A stretch of 23,686 nucleotides of DNA from a virus. The position numbers and the translations under genes were made by a program. A model generated the notes under the pieces. The model searched no databases. It was not told where the DNA came from and worked only from the letters and a program-made list of their open reading frames with translations. Position 1 is the stretch's first letter; every line of letters starts with the position of its first letter. Below, piece after piece: positions 1 to 6,019 of this stretch. The stretch covers positions 1-23,686 of IMG/VR virus record IMGVR_UViG_3300044613_001624; one strand, written 5' to 3'.

Positions 1-14
1 ATGATTGGTTTTTT

Positions 15-302
15 TTAGAATGGTAGATCGTATTCTTCAGCCTGATAATTTCCAGGAGTAGTAGGTATCTTGTTAACCTGTGGGGTATTATTTTCTTCCT
101 TTTTATAATCGTTTAGGTATATAGCGACATCCTTCCCGTATTTATTAGCTTCTTCATAAACATTGATATTAATGTTTACATACTTCTTACCCTCATAGGT
201 ATAAGTGTGTGCCTCAGCATCAGATATACAGATAGCAGCCGTGATCCATGAATCACTTCTTTTCTTTCCGTTACCTAGTCTAGTTTTTGGTTTGTTGTCC
301 AT
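15..302 (-). CDS. Small protein with an SSB-like acidic C-terminal tip
   Basis: A 95-residue protein. The middle (about residues 18-65) alternates hydrophobic and polar residues in a way that suggests beta strands. The C-terminus is a polar linker ending in EEYDLPF. An acidic tail closing in a hydrophobic -PF dipeptide is the hallmark of single-stranded DNA-binding proteins, where it recruits replication and repair partners. The protein is shorter than a full OB-fold SSB (normally 110 residues or more), so it may be a reduced SSB or a different phage DNA-binding protein that uses the same docking tail. It starts with ATG three bases after the stop of the gene upstream and is the last gene of the visible early operon. 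A DNA replication role is inference. Confidence 0.75.
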   Translation of the reverse strand: MDNKPKTRLGNGKKRSDSWITAAICISDAEAHTYTYEGKKYVNININVYEEANKYGKDVAIYLNDYKKEENNTPQVNKIPTTPGNYQAEEYDLPF

Positions 303-305
303 GTG

Positions 306-641
306 TTATGTATTTGGTTTTCTTCTTCTCTTGATCGGCTTGTTTTCAATCACAGGTTCTTCTGTGTTGAAAGGCACTTCTACTACTTCCTCTTGAGGCT
401 GCTCTCTGTACCATGTAGTATTCTCTTCATTCACATACCACCCATACAGGTAGTTGACTAGTTCAGCCCTACAGCTACTGCACCAATGTGAGAAATTATG
501 CTTCTCATTGACATAGGTAGTGTATAGGTGAATCAAATCAGTATAGACTTCCTTATCGTAGTTGCGAATGAAAGCGTGTTTTTTGTAGCATTCGTATAGT
601 TCGAAATGCTTCTTGAATAGTTCTAAATCTTCAGGTTTCAT
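306..641 (-). CDS. Hypothetical protein with a CxxC pair
   Basis: 111 residues from the ATG at 641, which overlaps the stop codon of the gene upstream (ATGA). The reading frame is open further upstream to a TTG at 674, but the coupled ATG is the better start. The first half is rich in charged and aromatic residues (FKKHFELYECYKKH). The middle holds a CSSC pair followed by a helical stretch. The C-terminus is acidic and then strongly basic (KRRRK), which would suit nucleic-acid contact. I do not recognise a family. It sits between an alpha-helical small protein and the SSB-tailed protein. Confidence 0.7.
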   Translation of the reverse strand: MKPEDLELFKKHFELYECYKKHAFIRNYDKEVYTDLIHLYTTYVNEKHNFSHWCSSCRAELVNYLYGWYVNEENTTWYREQPQEEVVEVPFNTEEPVIENKPIKRRRKPNT

Positions 642-871
642 AGTTTTTCTAGTTCGTTTTTTACTTCTTGCCAATATTTTAAATTTTTATTCAAAAGCCC
701 TCCTTCTGACATTATAGAATCAATTTCAATTATCTCTTGAATAATTTCATCTACTGCTATTATTGCACATCTATTAGCAGCGTGTAGATCCCTTACATCA
801 TTAAACCCATTTGTACATTCACTTGACTTAAATTTCATGATCAAGTAGATTGCCTTTGACCTTATTGTCAT
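638..871 (-). CDS. Small alpha-helical hypothetical protein
   Basis: 77 residues. The ATG at 871 overlaps the stop of the upstream membrane-protein gene (ATGA), which supports this start over the internal Met12. After a short hydrophobic N-terminus, the pattern DLHAANRCAIIAVDEIIQEI gives an amphipathic helix of the kind seen in small phage early proteins of unknown function. The C-terminal 15 residues are charged and end in ELEKL. No catalytic motif is visible. Its stop overlaps the start of the next gene in the same way, so it is an internal member of a tightly coupled operon. Confidence 0.65.
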   Translation of the reverse strand: MTIRSKAIYLIMKFKSSECTNGFNDVRDLHAANRCAIIAVDEIIQEIIEIDSIMSEGGLLNKNLKYWQEVKNELEKL

Positions 872-1134
872 AGTTCAAACTTATTGGTGAAATGATCCTC
901 CACATACAGATAGATGAAGGGTACTATACTAGATATAAATATCGCTTCTAGTAAATCCGTTTTTAAGATTAGAAAAAAGAGGCTGATCCAAAAGGACATA
1001 CAGAAGGAACAGCTAAAAGGCTTGACCAAATTCCTACCTGTGACTTCCTTAAAAAATTTAGGAAAGTTTAGTATGTAGAAGTAGATCAGGGTTATCCCTA
1101 TTGATCCTAATATACTAGCTGTGATTTGATACAT
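868..1134 (-). CDS. Small inner-membrane protein with a CxxC motif
   Basis: 88 residues with three likely membrane segments: about residues 5-24, 43-58 and 64-79. Just before the second segment lies CSFCMSFW, a CxxC next to a membrane helix. This resembles the CPFC-x-FW signature of small membrane proteins of the DUF1360 type, although that assignment is only suggestive. The ATG at 1134 lies inside the 3' end of the sigma-like gene, giving a 28-base overlap. There is no closer Met, so I keep this start. The role in the phage is unknown. A host-envelope or superinfection function is possible but not shown. Confidence 0.65.
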   Translation of the reverse strand: MYQITASILGSIGITLIYFYILNFPKFFKEVTGRNLVKPFSCSFCMSFWISLFFLILKTDLLEAIFISSIVPFIYLYVEDHFTNKFEL

Positions 1135-1592
1135 TTTCTGATTTTTTTAATTGTGATGAAAATAGAAGTATGGGGAATGCCTGTCTGCTTTGATACCTTC
1201 CTCACAGATCCTAGTTCCACATACATCTTGAGAATCTCCTGATCATACCAATACAGGGTTTCAATGATCTTAGATATCGAGTCTGCTACCGCTTGACTAT
1301 TATCTATTTCTTCTTCCTCCTTGATGAACTTGACTATATCCTCCACAGGTACTAGGGCTGCATACATCCTGCCGAACTTCCCATATTTGCTATTAGTCTG
1401 ATTGCAGCAGATCCGAACTATCCAAAACTTGAAGACCTGCTTTCCTTTGGCTTCTAGTTCCCTGAGTTTGTCTGCATCATACTCTAGGACTATGACTGCT
1501 ACCTCCTGCCTGAGATCTTCCCAAAGATCTTTTCCTATATTCTGAAATACATATTTGAACTCCTGATCATATAGCCATCCGATCGCTTTCAT
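1107..1592 (-). CDS. Sigma-70-like transcription factor
   Basis: 161 residues. The N-terminal half resembles region 2 of small sigma factors: a run of acidic and aromatic residues with WEDLRQEVAVIVLEY (about residues 24-38), then FKFWIVRICCNQTNSKYGKF, which matches the layout of phage sigma-like proteins. The C-terminus (about 127-156) reads as a region-4 helix-turn-helix: SVRKVSKQTGIPHTSIFITI followed by a basic helix. It is therefore likely to direct host RNA polymerase to phage promoters, or to act as a transcription regulator of that fold. It lies at the distal end of the early operon, a position that suits a switch to later expression. Its start overlaps the upstream stop (ATGA). The sigma assignment is moderately sure; promoter specificity is unknown. 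Confidence 0.6.
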   Translation of the reverse strand: MKAIGWLYDQEFKYVFQNIGKDLWEDLRQEVAVIVLEYDADKLRELEAKGKQVFKFWIVRICCNQTNSKYGKFGRMYAALVPVEDIVKFIKEEEEIDNSQAVADSISKIIETLYWYDQEILKMYVELGSVRKVSKQTGIPHTSIFITIKKIRKCIKSQLVY

Positions 1593-1840
1593 TTTAGGCT
1601 TATTACTTCGCCCGTAGGAAGCCCTGCAAAATCACACAGCCATCCGTTCCATTCAAAGCGTACTTCCTTCTCTCTGCCATTATATGAGGCTGCTAGGACT
1701 CTGATCTGCCTCTGCACTATCTCAATACTTTGAAAGCTACCTTTTCCCTTATTCATCCATGCAGACCATTCACCGCTTGAAAGCCTGTAGCGGATTTCAA
1801 GGGAATAGTCTAGTGGTGATTTGGGTAGCATTCTAGGCAT
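1589..1840 (-). CDS. Hypothetical protein
   Basis: 83 residues, rich in Trp (EWSAWM, FEWNGWLCDF) and Arg, with a predicted beta-rich core. The start is ATG 1840; Met4 is an alternative. The leader contains the downstream copy of a 14-base direct repeat and an A-rich stretch typical of translation starts in this genome. A six-codon open frame (M-T-T-K-T-K) ends one base before the start, which may be chance. No family recognised. Confidence 0.65.
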   Translation of the reverse strand: MPRMLPKSPLDYSLEIRYRLSSGEWSAWMNKGKGSFQSIEIVQRQIRVLAASYNGREKEVRFEWNGWLCDFAGLPTGEVISLK

Positions 1841-1850
1841 TCTATTTTGT

Positions 1851-1864
1851 TTTTGTAGTCATGA
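1851..1864. repeat. Direct repeat, left copy (flanks HNH gene)
   Basis: ttttgtagtcatga, identical to 2282-2295. The two copies are 431 bases apart and bracket the HNH endonuclease gene. On the minus strand each copy reads TCATGACTACAAAA and forms the leader just upstream of a start codon. Confidence 0.8.
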
Positions 1865-1869
1865 CAATA

Positions 1870-2271
1870 TTATTTCAATCTGCACCTATATCTTTTTACC
1901 ATCATATTTTGAATGGCCTTACATTCATTACATCTACATCCTCTATTGTAGGCTCCCTTACTAGGATGTTTTTTAAGTTTACTAGTATCTATTCCTCCTA
2001 ATAATTTTATTCTACCTTTATCAAATCCATCTTGCCAATTATCTTTTGGACTACCCAAAAACAAGTGATTTGGATTTACACAATTTCTAATATCACAAGA
2101 ATGGCAAACAAAAACACCTTCTGGTATTTCTCCTTTATGAATTTGATATGAAAACCTATGAGCACTAATAGTTTTTTTATCTATTTTAAAAATCCCATAC
2201 CCTTGACTTAATGCTCCTTTCCATAACCAACAACTGTCGGTCATATCTATTTTATCAAAGAACCTATTCAT
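1870..2271 (-). CDS. HNH homing-type endonuclease
   Basis: 133 residues of the HNH_3 type found in freestanding phage homing endonucleases. It opens with CWLWKGALSQGYG (14-26), then AHRFSYQIHKGEIPEG, then the core VFVCHSCDIRNCVNPNHL. His57 and the NPNH (66-69) supply the metal-binding and catalytic residues, followed by LGSPKDNWQD. A C-terminal segment, GAYNRGCRCNECK (107-118), adds a second Cys cluster often seen beside HNH domains and probably a small zinc-binding DNA-contact module. The gene is richer in A and T than its neighbours and is flanked by 14-base direct repeats, which fits recent acquisition. It probably cuts related phage genomes lacking the gene. The ATG at 2271 follows an A/T-rich leader and a promoter-like site. 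Confidence 0.88.
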   Translation of the reverse strand: MNRFFDKIDMTDSCWLWKGALSQGYGIFKIDKKTISAHRFSYQIHKGEIPEGVFVCHSCDIRNCVNPNHLFLGSPKDNWQDGFDKGRIKLLGGIDTSKLKKHPSKGAYNRGCRCNECKAIQNMMVKRYRCRLK

Positions 2272-2281
2272 ATATATTCCG

Positions 2282-2295
2282 TTTTGTAGTCATGA
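2282..2295. repeat. Direct repeat, right copy (flanks HNH gene)
   Basis: ttttgtagtcatga, the second copy of the sequence at 1851-1864. On the minus strand it lies immediately downstream of a promoter-like -7 box, so it would be the first transcribed part of the HNH mRNA. Its 8-base core (2287-2294) is also complementary to 2461-2468. Confidence 0.8.
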
Positions 2296-2468
2296 ATATA
2301 CGAACTTTTATTTAATTCAGCAATGAAGAACATGGTATTTCTACCATGCTCAACAATTGCCTAAGTCACGGCAGGTTACGATCCTGCACGCACAAATATA
2401 GGGTTTCTCATTGTGCCATCACTTTTACAAGCAGTTCCGATGTGTGTCTACATTCCACCACATGACTA
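2287..2468 (-). ncRNA. Candidate structured intergenic RNA
   Basis: No gene longer than 24 codons fits between the XRE gene and the HNH gene, yet this stretch is rich in inverted repeats. An 8-bp stem, TAGTCATG (2287-2294) with CATGACTA (2461-2468), can close the whole region. Inside are CATGGTA-TTTC-TACCATG (2331-2348), GCAGG-TTACGAT-CCTGC (2371-2387) and GCACAA/TTGTGC (2390-2395 with 2411-2416). GC content is above that of other gaps. The minus strand is the likely sense because all neighbours lie there. The end near 2455-2440 resembles the D-arm of a leucine tRNA, but a full cloverleaf cannot be drawn. It could be a regulatory RNA, a degenerate tRNA or an mRNA element of the XRE/HNH transcript. 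Confidence 0.4.
2293..2323 (-). promoter_or_regulatory. Candidate Bacteroidota promoter for the HNH gene
   Basis: The minus strand reads TTG (2323-2321), 20 bases, then TATATTCA (2300-2293). This is close to the Bacteroidota -33/-7 pattern TTG...TAnnTTTG. Transcription would start near 2286, inside the right direct repeat, about 15 bases before the HNH start codon. The -7 box has two mismatches to TAnnTTTG. Confidence 0.4.
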
Positions 2469-2666
2469 TTTCTTTTCTCTGATCACTACCTCAAGACCTA
2501 TAGCCTCACAGATCATTCTAAGATTGAACAGGCTTATGCTTTCCCATCCATTCTCTACCTGATTGATAGGTGCATGAGATAGTCCTAGCTTTTTGCATAG
2601 TTCTAGCTGTGTGTATCCGCTTTTCTTTCTTGATCTTCTTATCAGTAGTCCTTCTTCTACGCTCAT
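2466..2666 (-). CDS. XRE-family helix-turn-helix regulator
   Basis: 66 residues, essentially a single Cro/CI-type domain. Helix 2 and the recognition helix are in SGYTQLELCKKLGLSHAPINQVENG (about 16-40), followed by the usual ISLFNLRMICEAIGLEVVI scaffold. There is no dimerisation or sensor domain, so it resembles a minimal Cro-like repressor or an antitoxin-type regulator. No toxin partner is adjacent: upstream is a PP-loop enzyme and downstream a structured non-coding stretch. It has its own promoter-like site and an AACAAACCAAATG leader, which suggests separate control from the operon upstream. Targets are unknown; the inverted repeats at 2287-2468 are candidates. Confidence 0.85.
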   Translation of the reverse strand: MSVEEGLLIRRSRKKSGYTQLELCKKLGLSHAPINQVENGWESISLFNLRMICEAIGLEVVIREKK

Positions 2667-2683
2667 TTGGTTTGTTATTTATT

Positions 2684-2711
2684 CAAATATAGGATAAAAA
2701 TGAATATACAA
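2684..2711 (-). promoter_or_regulatory. Bacteroidota-type promoter for the XRE gene
   Basis: The minus strand reads TTG (2711-2709), a 17-base spacer, then TATATTTG (2691-2684), an exact match to the -7 consensus TAnnTTTG. The box ends 17 bases before the start codon, leaving a very short leader that contains AACCAA. Confidence 0.6.
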
Positions 2712-2731
2712 TTTTAAAAGGTGAATTTTGT

Positions 2732-3535
2732 CTAATCTGTACAGAATCCTGCTTGACATCCGCTACCTGTACCGAAGAAGAAATCCTGCTGCAAACCTAT
2801 TTTTTTGATCTGCTCATAGGACATCTCCTTCTTCCAAGTTCCTTTTTTCTCTTGATTTGCGAACCATTGCATCTTATTGGTTTCGGTATCCCAATTCTTC
2901 CTAAGTTGCTGCACAGGTTTCCAAAAGCAGCCTACACAATTGCTGTCCCCAGGAAATATGATTCCGCTTTTTTGCGCCCATTGGTAAATAGGGTAGTGTG
3001 TTATTTTATCTTCAATCAAAGGAAAGTACCCTTCTCTCCATTCGATTTCTTCCCACCTATTTTTCGTTCCTCTCTTTCCTACTATACCCTTGAATGAAGT
3101 GCTGAATCTTTCTGCTCTTTCCTTTTCATCATATCTAAATCCTACCCCCATCTTCACCTTCTCATTTACATTCTTAAACCACCAATCAAAAATAGGTCTT
3201 AATTTCATTTCAGAAGTACAGAATCTCCATTGCTGATTTGGAATCACAGAAGCCTTCTTATTTACTTGCTCAAAGGTTTTCCCTCCTACCCAAATGATCT
3301 CCCTTCCTAGTAACTGCTCAAGGTCTCTCATGGCATACAAAGTCAAATCACTTTCTGCTGTGGCTATGAAATCCTTTCCTAACTTTTCAGATACATATTT
3401 GACTATGCTTTCATCCTTTGGTTTGCAGTTAGGATCTTCAATCTGAACTAATGCAAAAATATTGAAATCAGCAGGGTAGTGAACTGCTAGGTAAGAAGAT
3501 GTTTTTCCTCCGCTTAAACTATTAATTGTTTTCAT
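2732..3535 (-). CDS. PAPS reductase-like PP-loop enzyme
   Basis: 267 residues of the adenine nucleotide alpha-hydrolase (PP-loop) fold. The ATP-binding loop is SLSGGKTSS at residues 6-14, very near the N-terminus. WRFCTSEMKLRP (103-114) corresponds to the C-TxxxK region of the phosphoadenosine phosphosulfate reductase family. Cys200/Cys203 (NCVGC) and Cys260/Cys265 at the very end could hold a metal or an iron-sulfur cluster. Phage members of this family are not thought to make sulfite for growth. Sulfur transfer to nucleic acid (DndC-like) or nucleotide chemistry is more plausible but unproven. It lies two bases downstream of the RusA-like gene in a block with a DNA methyltransferase, so a role in DNA modification is a reasonable inference. 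Confidence 0.82.
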   Translation of the reverse strand: MKTINSLSGGKTSSYLAVHYPADFNIFALVQIEDPNCKPKDESIVKYVSEKLGKDFIATAESDLTLYAMRDLEQLLGREIIWVGGKTFEQVNKKASVIPNQQWRFCTSEMKLRPIFDWWFKNVNEKVKMGVGFRYDEKERAERFSTSFKGIVGKRGTKNRWEEIEWREGYFPLIEDKITHYPIYQWAQKSGIIFPGDSNCVGCFWKPVQQLRKNWDTETNKMQWFANQEKKGTWKKEMSYEQIKKIGLQQDFFFGTGSGCQAGFCTD

Positions 3536-3537
3536 AT

Positions 3538-3879
3538 TTAAAATGGTAGCATTTTATAGATCCCCATGTGAATAAATTCTTCCCCTTTCTTCACTATGCA
3601 CTTCCTTACATTCATTTCATATACCATCTTATCATTGAATCCGAATTTTTTCTGTGCCAAATCTAGGGTGGCTTTTATTGGATTATCTATGTCCGCTGAT
3701 TTTGTTGAAAAACCAAAGAATAGTTCTACCCTTAGCATATCATCAGGATCTACTTTTCCTTTTGGCATTTTTAAAAGCATAGATCTTTCAAATTCTATGT
3801 AGGCTTTGGTTCGGAATCTTCTACCCCTGTAGGCTTCATTGACTGAAAGAGGCTTCTGCTTTATATTGAATTGTATCAT
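3538..3879 (-). CDS. RusA-like Holliday junction resolvase
   Basis: 113 residues. RusA enzymes are homodimeric, metal-dependent endonucleases that cut four-way DNA junctions during phage recombination and before packaging. The expected pattern is present: N-terminal PLSVNEAYRGRRFRTKAY, then the acidic core SADIDNPIKATLDLAQ (D63 and D65, N66, K69, D73), then GFNDKMV (D83), with a basic C-terminal strand. These match the DxDN...K...D and later Asp positions of the family. The frame extends six bases further to a TTG, but the ATG at 3879 overlaps the stop of the small membrane gene upstream (ATGA) and is the better start. Length is normal for the family (about 110-130). Confidence 0.85.
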   Translation of the reverse strand: MIQFNIKQKPLSVNEAYRGRRFRTKAYIEFERSMLLKMPKGKVDPDDMLRVELFFGFSTKSADIDNPIKATLDLAQKKFGFNDKMVYEMNVRKCIVKKGEEFIHMGIYKMLPF

Positions 3880-4052
3880 TTGCAAGCCTTATAGACAAAG
3901 TCCATTCCTATGGTAACTGCCATGACAATAAACATGAACCAAATTCCACAGTCAAAGTCAAAGTGAATCAAAGCAAAGCTAGTAAGTAGGGTAGTTTGGA
4001 TGCTAAATAGATCCTGCTTTTTAGGTGTTAGGTTTTCAATTAATTTTTTCAT
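3876..4052 (-). CDS. Small two-helix membrane protein
   Basis: A 58-residue gene. Its ATG at 4052 overlaps the stop of the methyltransferase gene (ATGA), and its stop overlaps the ATG of the RusA-like gene the same way, so both ends are locked by coupling. It starts MKKLIENLTPKKQDLF, a basic amphipathic N-terminus. Two hydrophobic segments follow, about residues 17-32 and 36-50, separated by an acidic turn (HFDFDCG), and the C-terminus is YKACK. This is a typical small phage inner-membrane protein of unknown role. Confidence 0.7.
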   Translation of the reverse strand: MKKLIENLTPKKQDLFSIQTTLLTSFALIHFDFDCGIWFMFIVMAVTIGMDFVYKACK

Positions 4053-4966
4053 ATTGTTAGCTGTTTATCTAGTTCGTTATATTGTTGAATGGCTTTGAAT
4101 ATCTGATAGACTACTTGAGGTACTACTGCATTCCCTCCTGCTTTGATTGATTCTTGTCTCCATTTAGAAAAGGTAATTCCGTCCAATCTGTCGGAAAGCC
4201 CATCATCTCCATCACAAATTGGGGGGACAGTTGGGAACATTTGGAAGTTTGTTCTGTAAAATTTATTGCATCTTTCAGACTGTTTGTCATCGGATTGTGG
4301 GATTGTCTTGGAGCATTTCCCCTTCTTCCGTGTTTGTAATCCGATGCTACAGGTGTTGGAATTAATCCCATCGCTAATGCCCTTGTCAATGTGACTGAAT
4401 GCATTGATCCTTCCTTCACCTGTGATGACTTCATCGTGTTGGATGCGTTTGTCGAATCGAAGCAAGTTGGAGTAGGAAGCATTGTAGGCAATGAACCATA
4501 TTCTATCCCTTCTGTGGGGAGCGTTAACACTTGCAGCTGGAAGTAAAAACGGTGTGACTTCGTAGCCTTCAACTTCCAAATCAGATTGCACTTCATCGAA
4601 AACCAACCCTCCGTTCCAATTAGTAAGCCCGCGAACATTTTCGCCCACGATCCAAGTCGGCTGAATCTCTCGAATTGCTCTAAGCATCTCTGGCCAGAGG
4701 TGTCTCTCATCCTCCTTGCCAAGGCGCTTTCCTGCTGATGAATATGGTTGACAGGGGAATCCACCTGTAATGATGTCAATTCTTCCTCTGTGAATAGTGA
4801 AATCTGTCTTTGTAATGTCATGATAAGTGATTGCATTAGGCCAATAATAATTTAGTACTTTTTGTCCAAAGGGATTCCATTCACAATGAAAAACATTTTC
4901 CCACCCCATCCATTCTGATGCTAAGTCAAAGCCTCCTATTCCGCTAAATAATGATCCATGTCTCAT
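4049..4966 (-). CDS. DNA (cytosine-5) methyltransferase
   Basis: 305 residues with the conserved C5-MTase motifs in order: motif I FSGIGGFDLA (7-16, AdoMet binding), motif IV GGFPCQPYS (68-76) with catalytic Cys72, motif VI ENVRG (109-113), motif VIII APHRRDRIW (149-157), and motif X GNAVVPQVVYQIFKA (278-292). The segment from about 160 to 260 is the variable target-recognition region; it is Ser/Lys-rich and short. Motif IX is not obvious in this frame. The enzyme probably methylates phage DNA to evade host restriction; the target site cannot be read from sequence. The gene directly follows the helicase stop without a gap. Nearly four fifths of it is also open in a second frame that encodes a protein with its own family-like features. 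Confidence 0.9.
   Translation of the reverse strand: MRHGSLFSGIGGFDLASEWMGWENVFHCEWNPFGQKVLNYYWPNAITYHDITKTDFTIHRGRIDIITGGFPCQPYSSAGKRLGKEDERHLWPEMLRAIREIQPTWIVGENVRGLTNWNGGLVFDEVQSDLEVEGYEVTPFLLPAASVNAPHRRDRIWFIAYNASYSNLLRFDKRIQHDEVITGEGRINAFSHIDKGISDGINSNTCSIGLQTRKKGKCSKTIPQSDDKQSERCNKFYRTNFQMFPTVPPICDGDDGLSDRLDGITFSKWRQESIKAGGNAVVPQVVYQIFKAIQQYNELDKQLTI
4123..4836 (-). CDS. Overprinted gene nested in the methyltransferase
   Basis: 237 codons lie wholly inside the methyltransferase gene, read in the +1 frame relative to it, with ATG at 4836 (Met6 at 4821 is an alternative). The product does not look like random out-of-frame sequence. It has GSWAKMFAGLL and WFSMKCNLIWKLKATKSHRF, then FQLQVLTLPTEG, two LPTPT-type repeats (MLPTPTCFDS and LIPTPVASDYKHG), and a C-terminus LSPQFVMEMMGFPTDWTELPF. 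From memory, this chain (W..M.C.LTWK.K.T....F.L, LLPTPT.SD.KG, LNP.FVE.MMGFP.GWT) recurs in phage proteins often annotated as methyltransferase-associated or hypothetical. The last part resembles MTase motif IX. It may assist or complement the enzyme, for example in target recognition. Function is unproven. Confidence 0.7.
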   Translation of the reverse strand: MQSLIMTLQRQISLFTEEELTSLQVDSPVNHIHQQESALARRMRDTSGQRCLEQFERFSRLGSWAKMFAGLLIGTEGWFSMKCNLIWKLKATKSHRFYFQLQVLTLPTEGIEYGSLPTMLPTPTCFDSTNASNTMKSSQVKEGSMHSVTLTRALAMGLIPTPVASDYKHGRRGNAPRQSHNPMTNSLKDAINFTEQTSKCSQLSPQFVMEMMGFPTDWTELPFLNGDKNQSKQEGMQ

Positions 4967-6019
4967 TTAAAATGGTGTTATAGTTTCTTGATTCAATTCA
5001 AAATCTTCTATTCCTGATCTGTGGAACTTCTCCACCCTTGGTTCAGGTACTGCTTCAGGCTTTGCATTCTCAAAATAATCAAAGCCATCCTTCCCCATGT
5101 ACCTATTCTTCTTTCTGTTGAAGTCTATGATGATCTCAAAGGGTATCCCTACTAGTTTCTGCTTCTTGATCTTATCGGTTTTGATGATGACTGTGGTATC
5201 ATTCGGATCTGTTGCCCTATTAGGTCTCCATACTGAGATAGAATTGTCGGTGCTATCTGCAAAAGTACCACCTCCTTTGATTTGGTACAGGGAAGGTGGA
5301 GGGTAGTTTCCATCCTTTTCCTTCCTAGGTGTAGTTTGGTGCATCACTAGGTGGTAGGATACATTGTTTTTTCTAGTGAAGTTGATCCTGTCCATCATGA
5401 ACCTAGATGCATACAGGTGTTCAGGTTCTCCTGCTGTCATCTCATGTCTTATCTTGATGTAGGGATCTACTACCACAGCCTTGACATCCTTCTCCCACAC
5501 TAGGAATTCAAATACAGATTCAATCTGATCTATGGTGAAATCAGGCACACCATTCTTCTCAGGGTAGACAAAGAAAAAGGAGTCCTTTACCATGTCAAAA
5601 GCCTTCAAGTATTCCTGCTCACTCACATCAAAATTTTTGTAATACCTATCTGTGCTTTTCCCCAGGATAGTGTGAATTATGTCATCAAAGAATTCATCAG
5701 GTGGGTAGTTCTCAGGTGAAAAGAATGCGAACTTCCACCCTTCATTTATTGCCTTTAGTACACATAGGAAGATCAAGAACTGTGACTTCCCTTCATTGTT
5801 ATAGCCTGTCCACAGATTGAATTCTCCTGCCTTCCATGACCACATCTTATTCTGTATACCTCCACTACTGATTTGGTCTAAGTCTCTCACATAGGTTTTA
5901 GATCCTGCCTCCTTACCCTTCCTGAAGTTCTGTAGCATTGAGTCTCTCTGCCCTGCAAAGGTTTTGATAGATGCCTCACAGAAGTCTAGGTCAAATATCT
6001 TTTCTGATTTCTTTTTCAT
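4967..6019 (-). CDS. Replicative helicase, RecA/DnaB fold
   Basis: 350 residues of the DnaB/Twinkle-like RecA-fold ATPase family, lacking a separate N-terminal primase-binding domain. Walker A is GYNNEGKS (72-79), followed by FLIFLC. FFSPENYP (99-106) matches the glutamate-bearing strand after Walker A. Walker B is AVVVDPY (181-187), and VMHQTTPRK (225-233) is the sensor-like H3 motif. GGGTFADSTDNSISVWR follows as the H4 region. It should unwind DNA ahead of the fork as a hexamer. The C-terminal 60 residues are linker-like and end in NQETITPF; an acidic -PF end may again be a docking tail. Its start overlaps the stop of the small upstream gene (ATGA), placing it in a replication operon. Confidence 0.85.
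   Translation of the reverse strand: MKKKSEKIFDLDFCEASIKTFAGQRDSMLQNFRKGKEAGSKTYVRDLDQISSGGIQNKMWSWKAGEFNLWTGYNNEGKSQFLIFLCVLKAINEGWKFAFFSPENYPPDEFFDDIIHTILGKSTDRYYKNFDVSEQEYLKAFDMVKDSFFFVYPEKNGVPDFTIDQIESVFEFLVWEKDVKAVVVDPYIKIRHEMTAGEPEHLYASRFMMDRINFTRKNNVSYHLVMHQTTPRKEKDGNYPPPSLYQIKGGGTFADSTDNSISVWRPNRATDPNDTTVIIKTDKIKKQKLVGIPFEIIIDFNRKKNRYMGKDGFDYFENAKPEAVPEPRVEKFHRSGIEDFELNQETITPF

Noticed and set aside
1851-2468. A group I intron containing the HNH gene
   Set aside because: The HNH gene next to a structured RNA suggested it, but I could not find the P/Q/R/S core pairings, and the flanks are separate genes rather than two exons of one gene.
2371-2470. A leucine-type tRNA on the minus strand
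   Set aside because: GTGGAATGTAGACAC resembles a Leu D-arm and GCAGG-N7-CCTGC looks like an arm with a 7-base loop, but the loop lacks the T-arm consensus, no anticodon stem of five pairs forms, and the acceptor halves do not flank a cloverleaf. At most it is a degenerate remnant.
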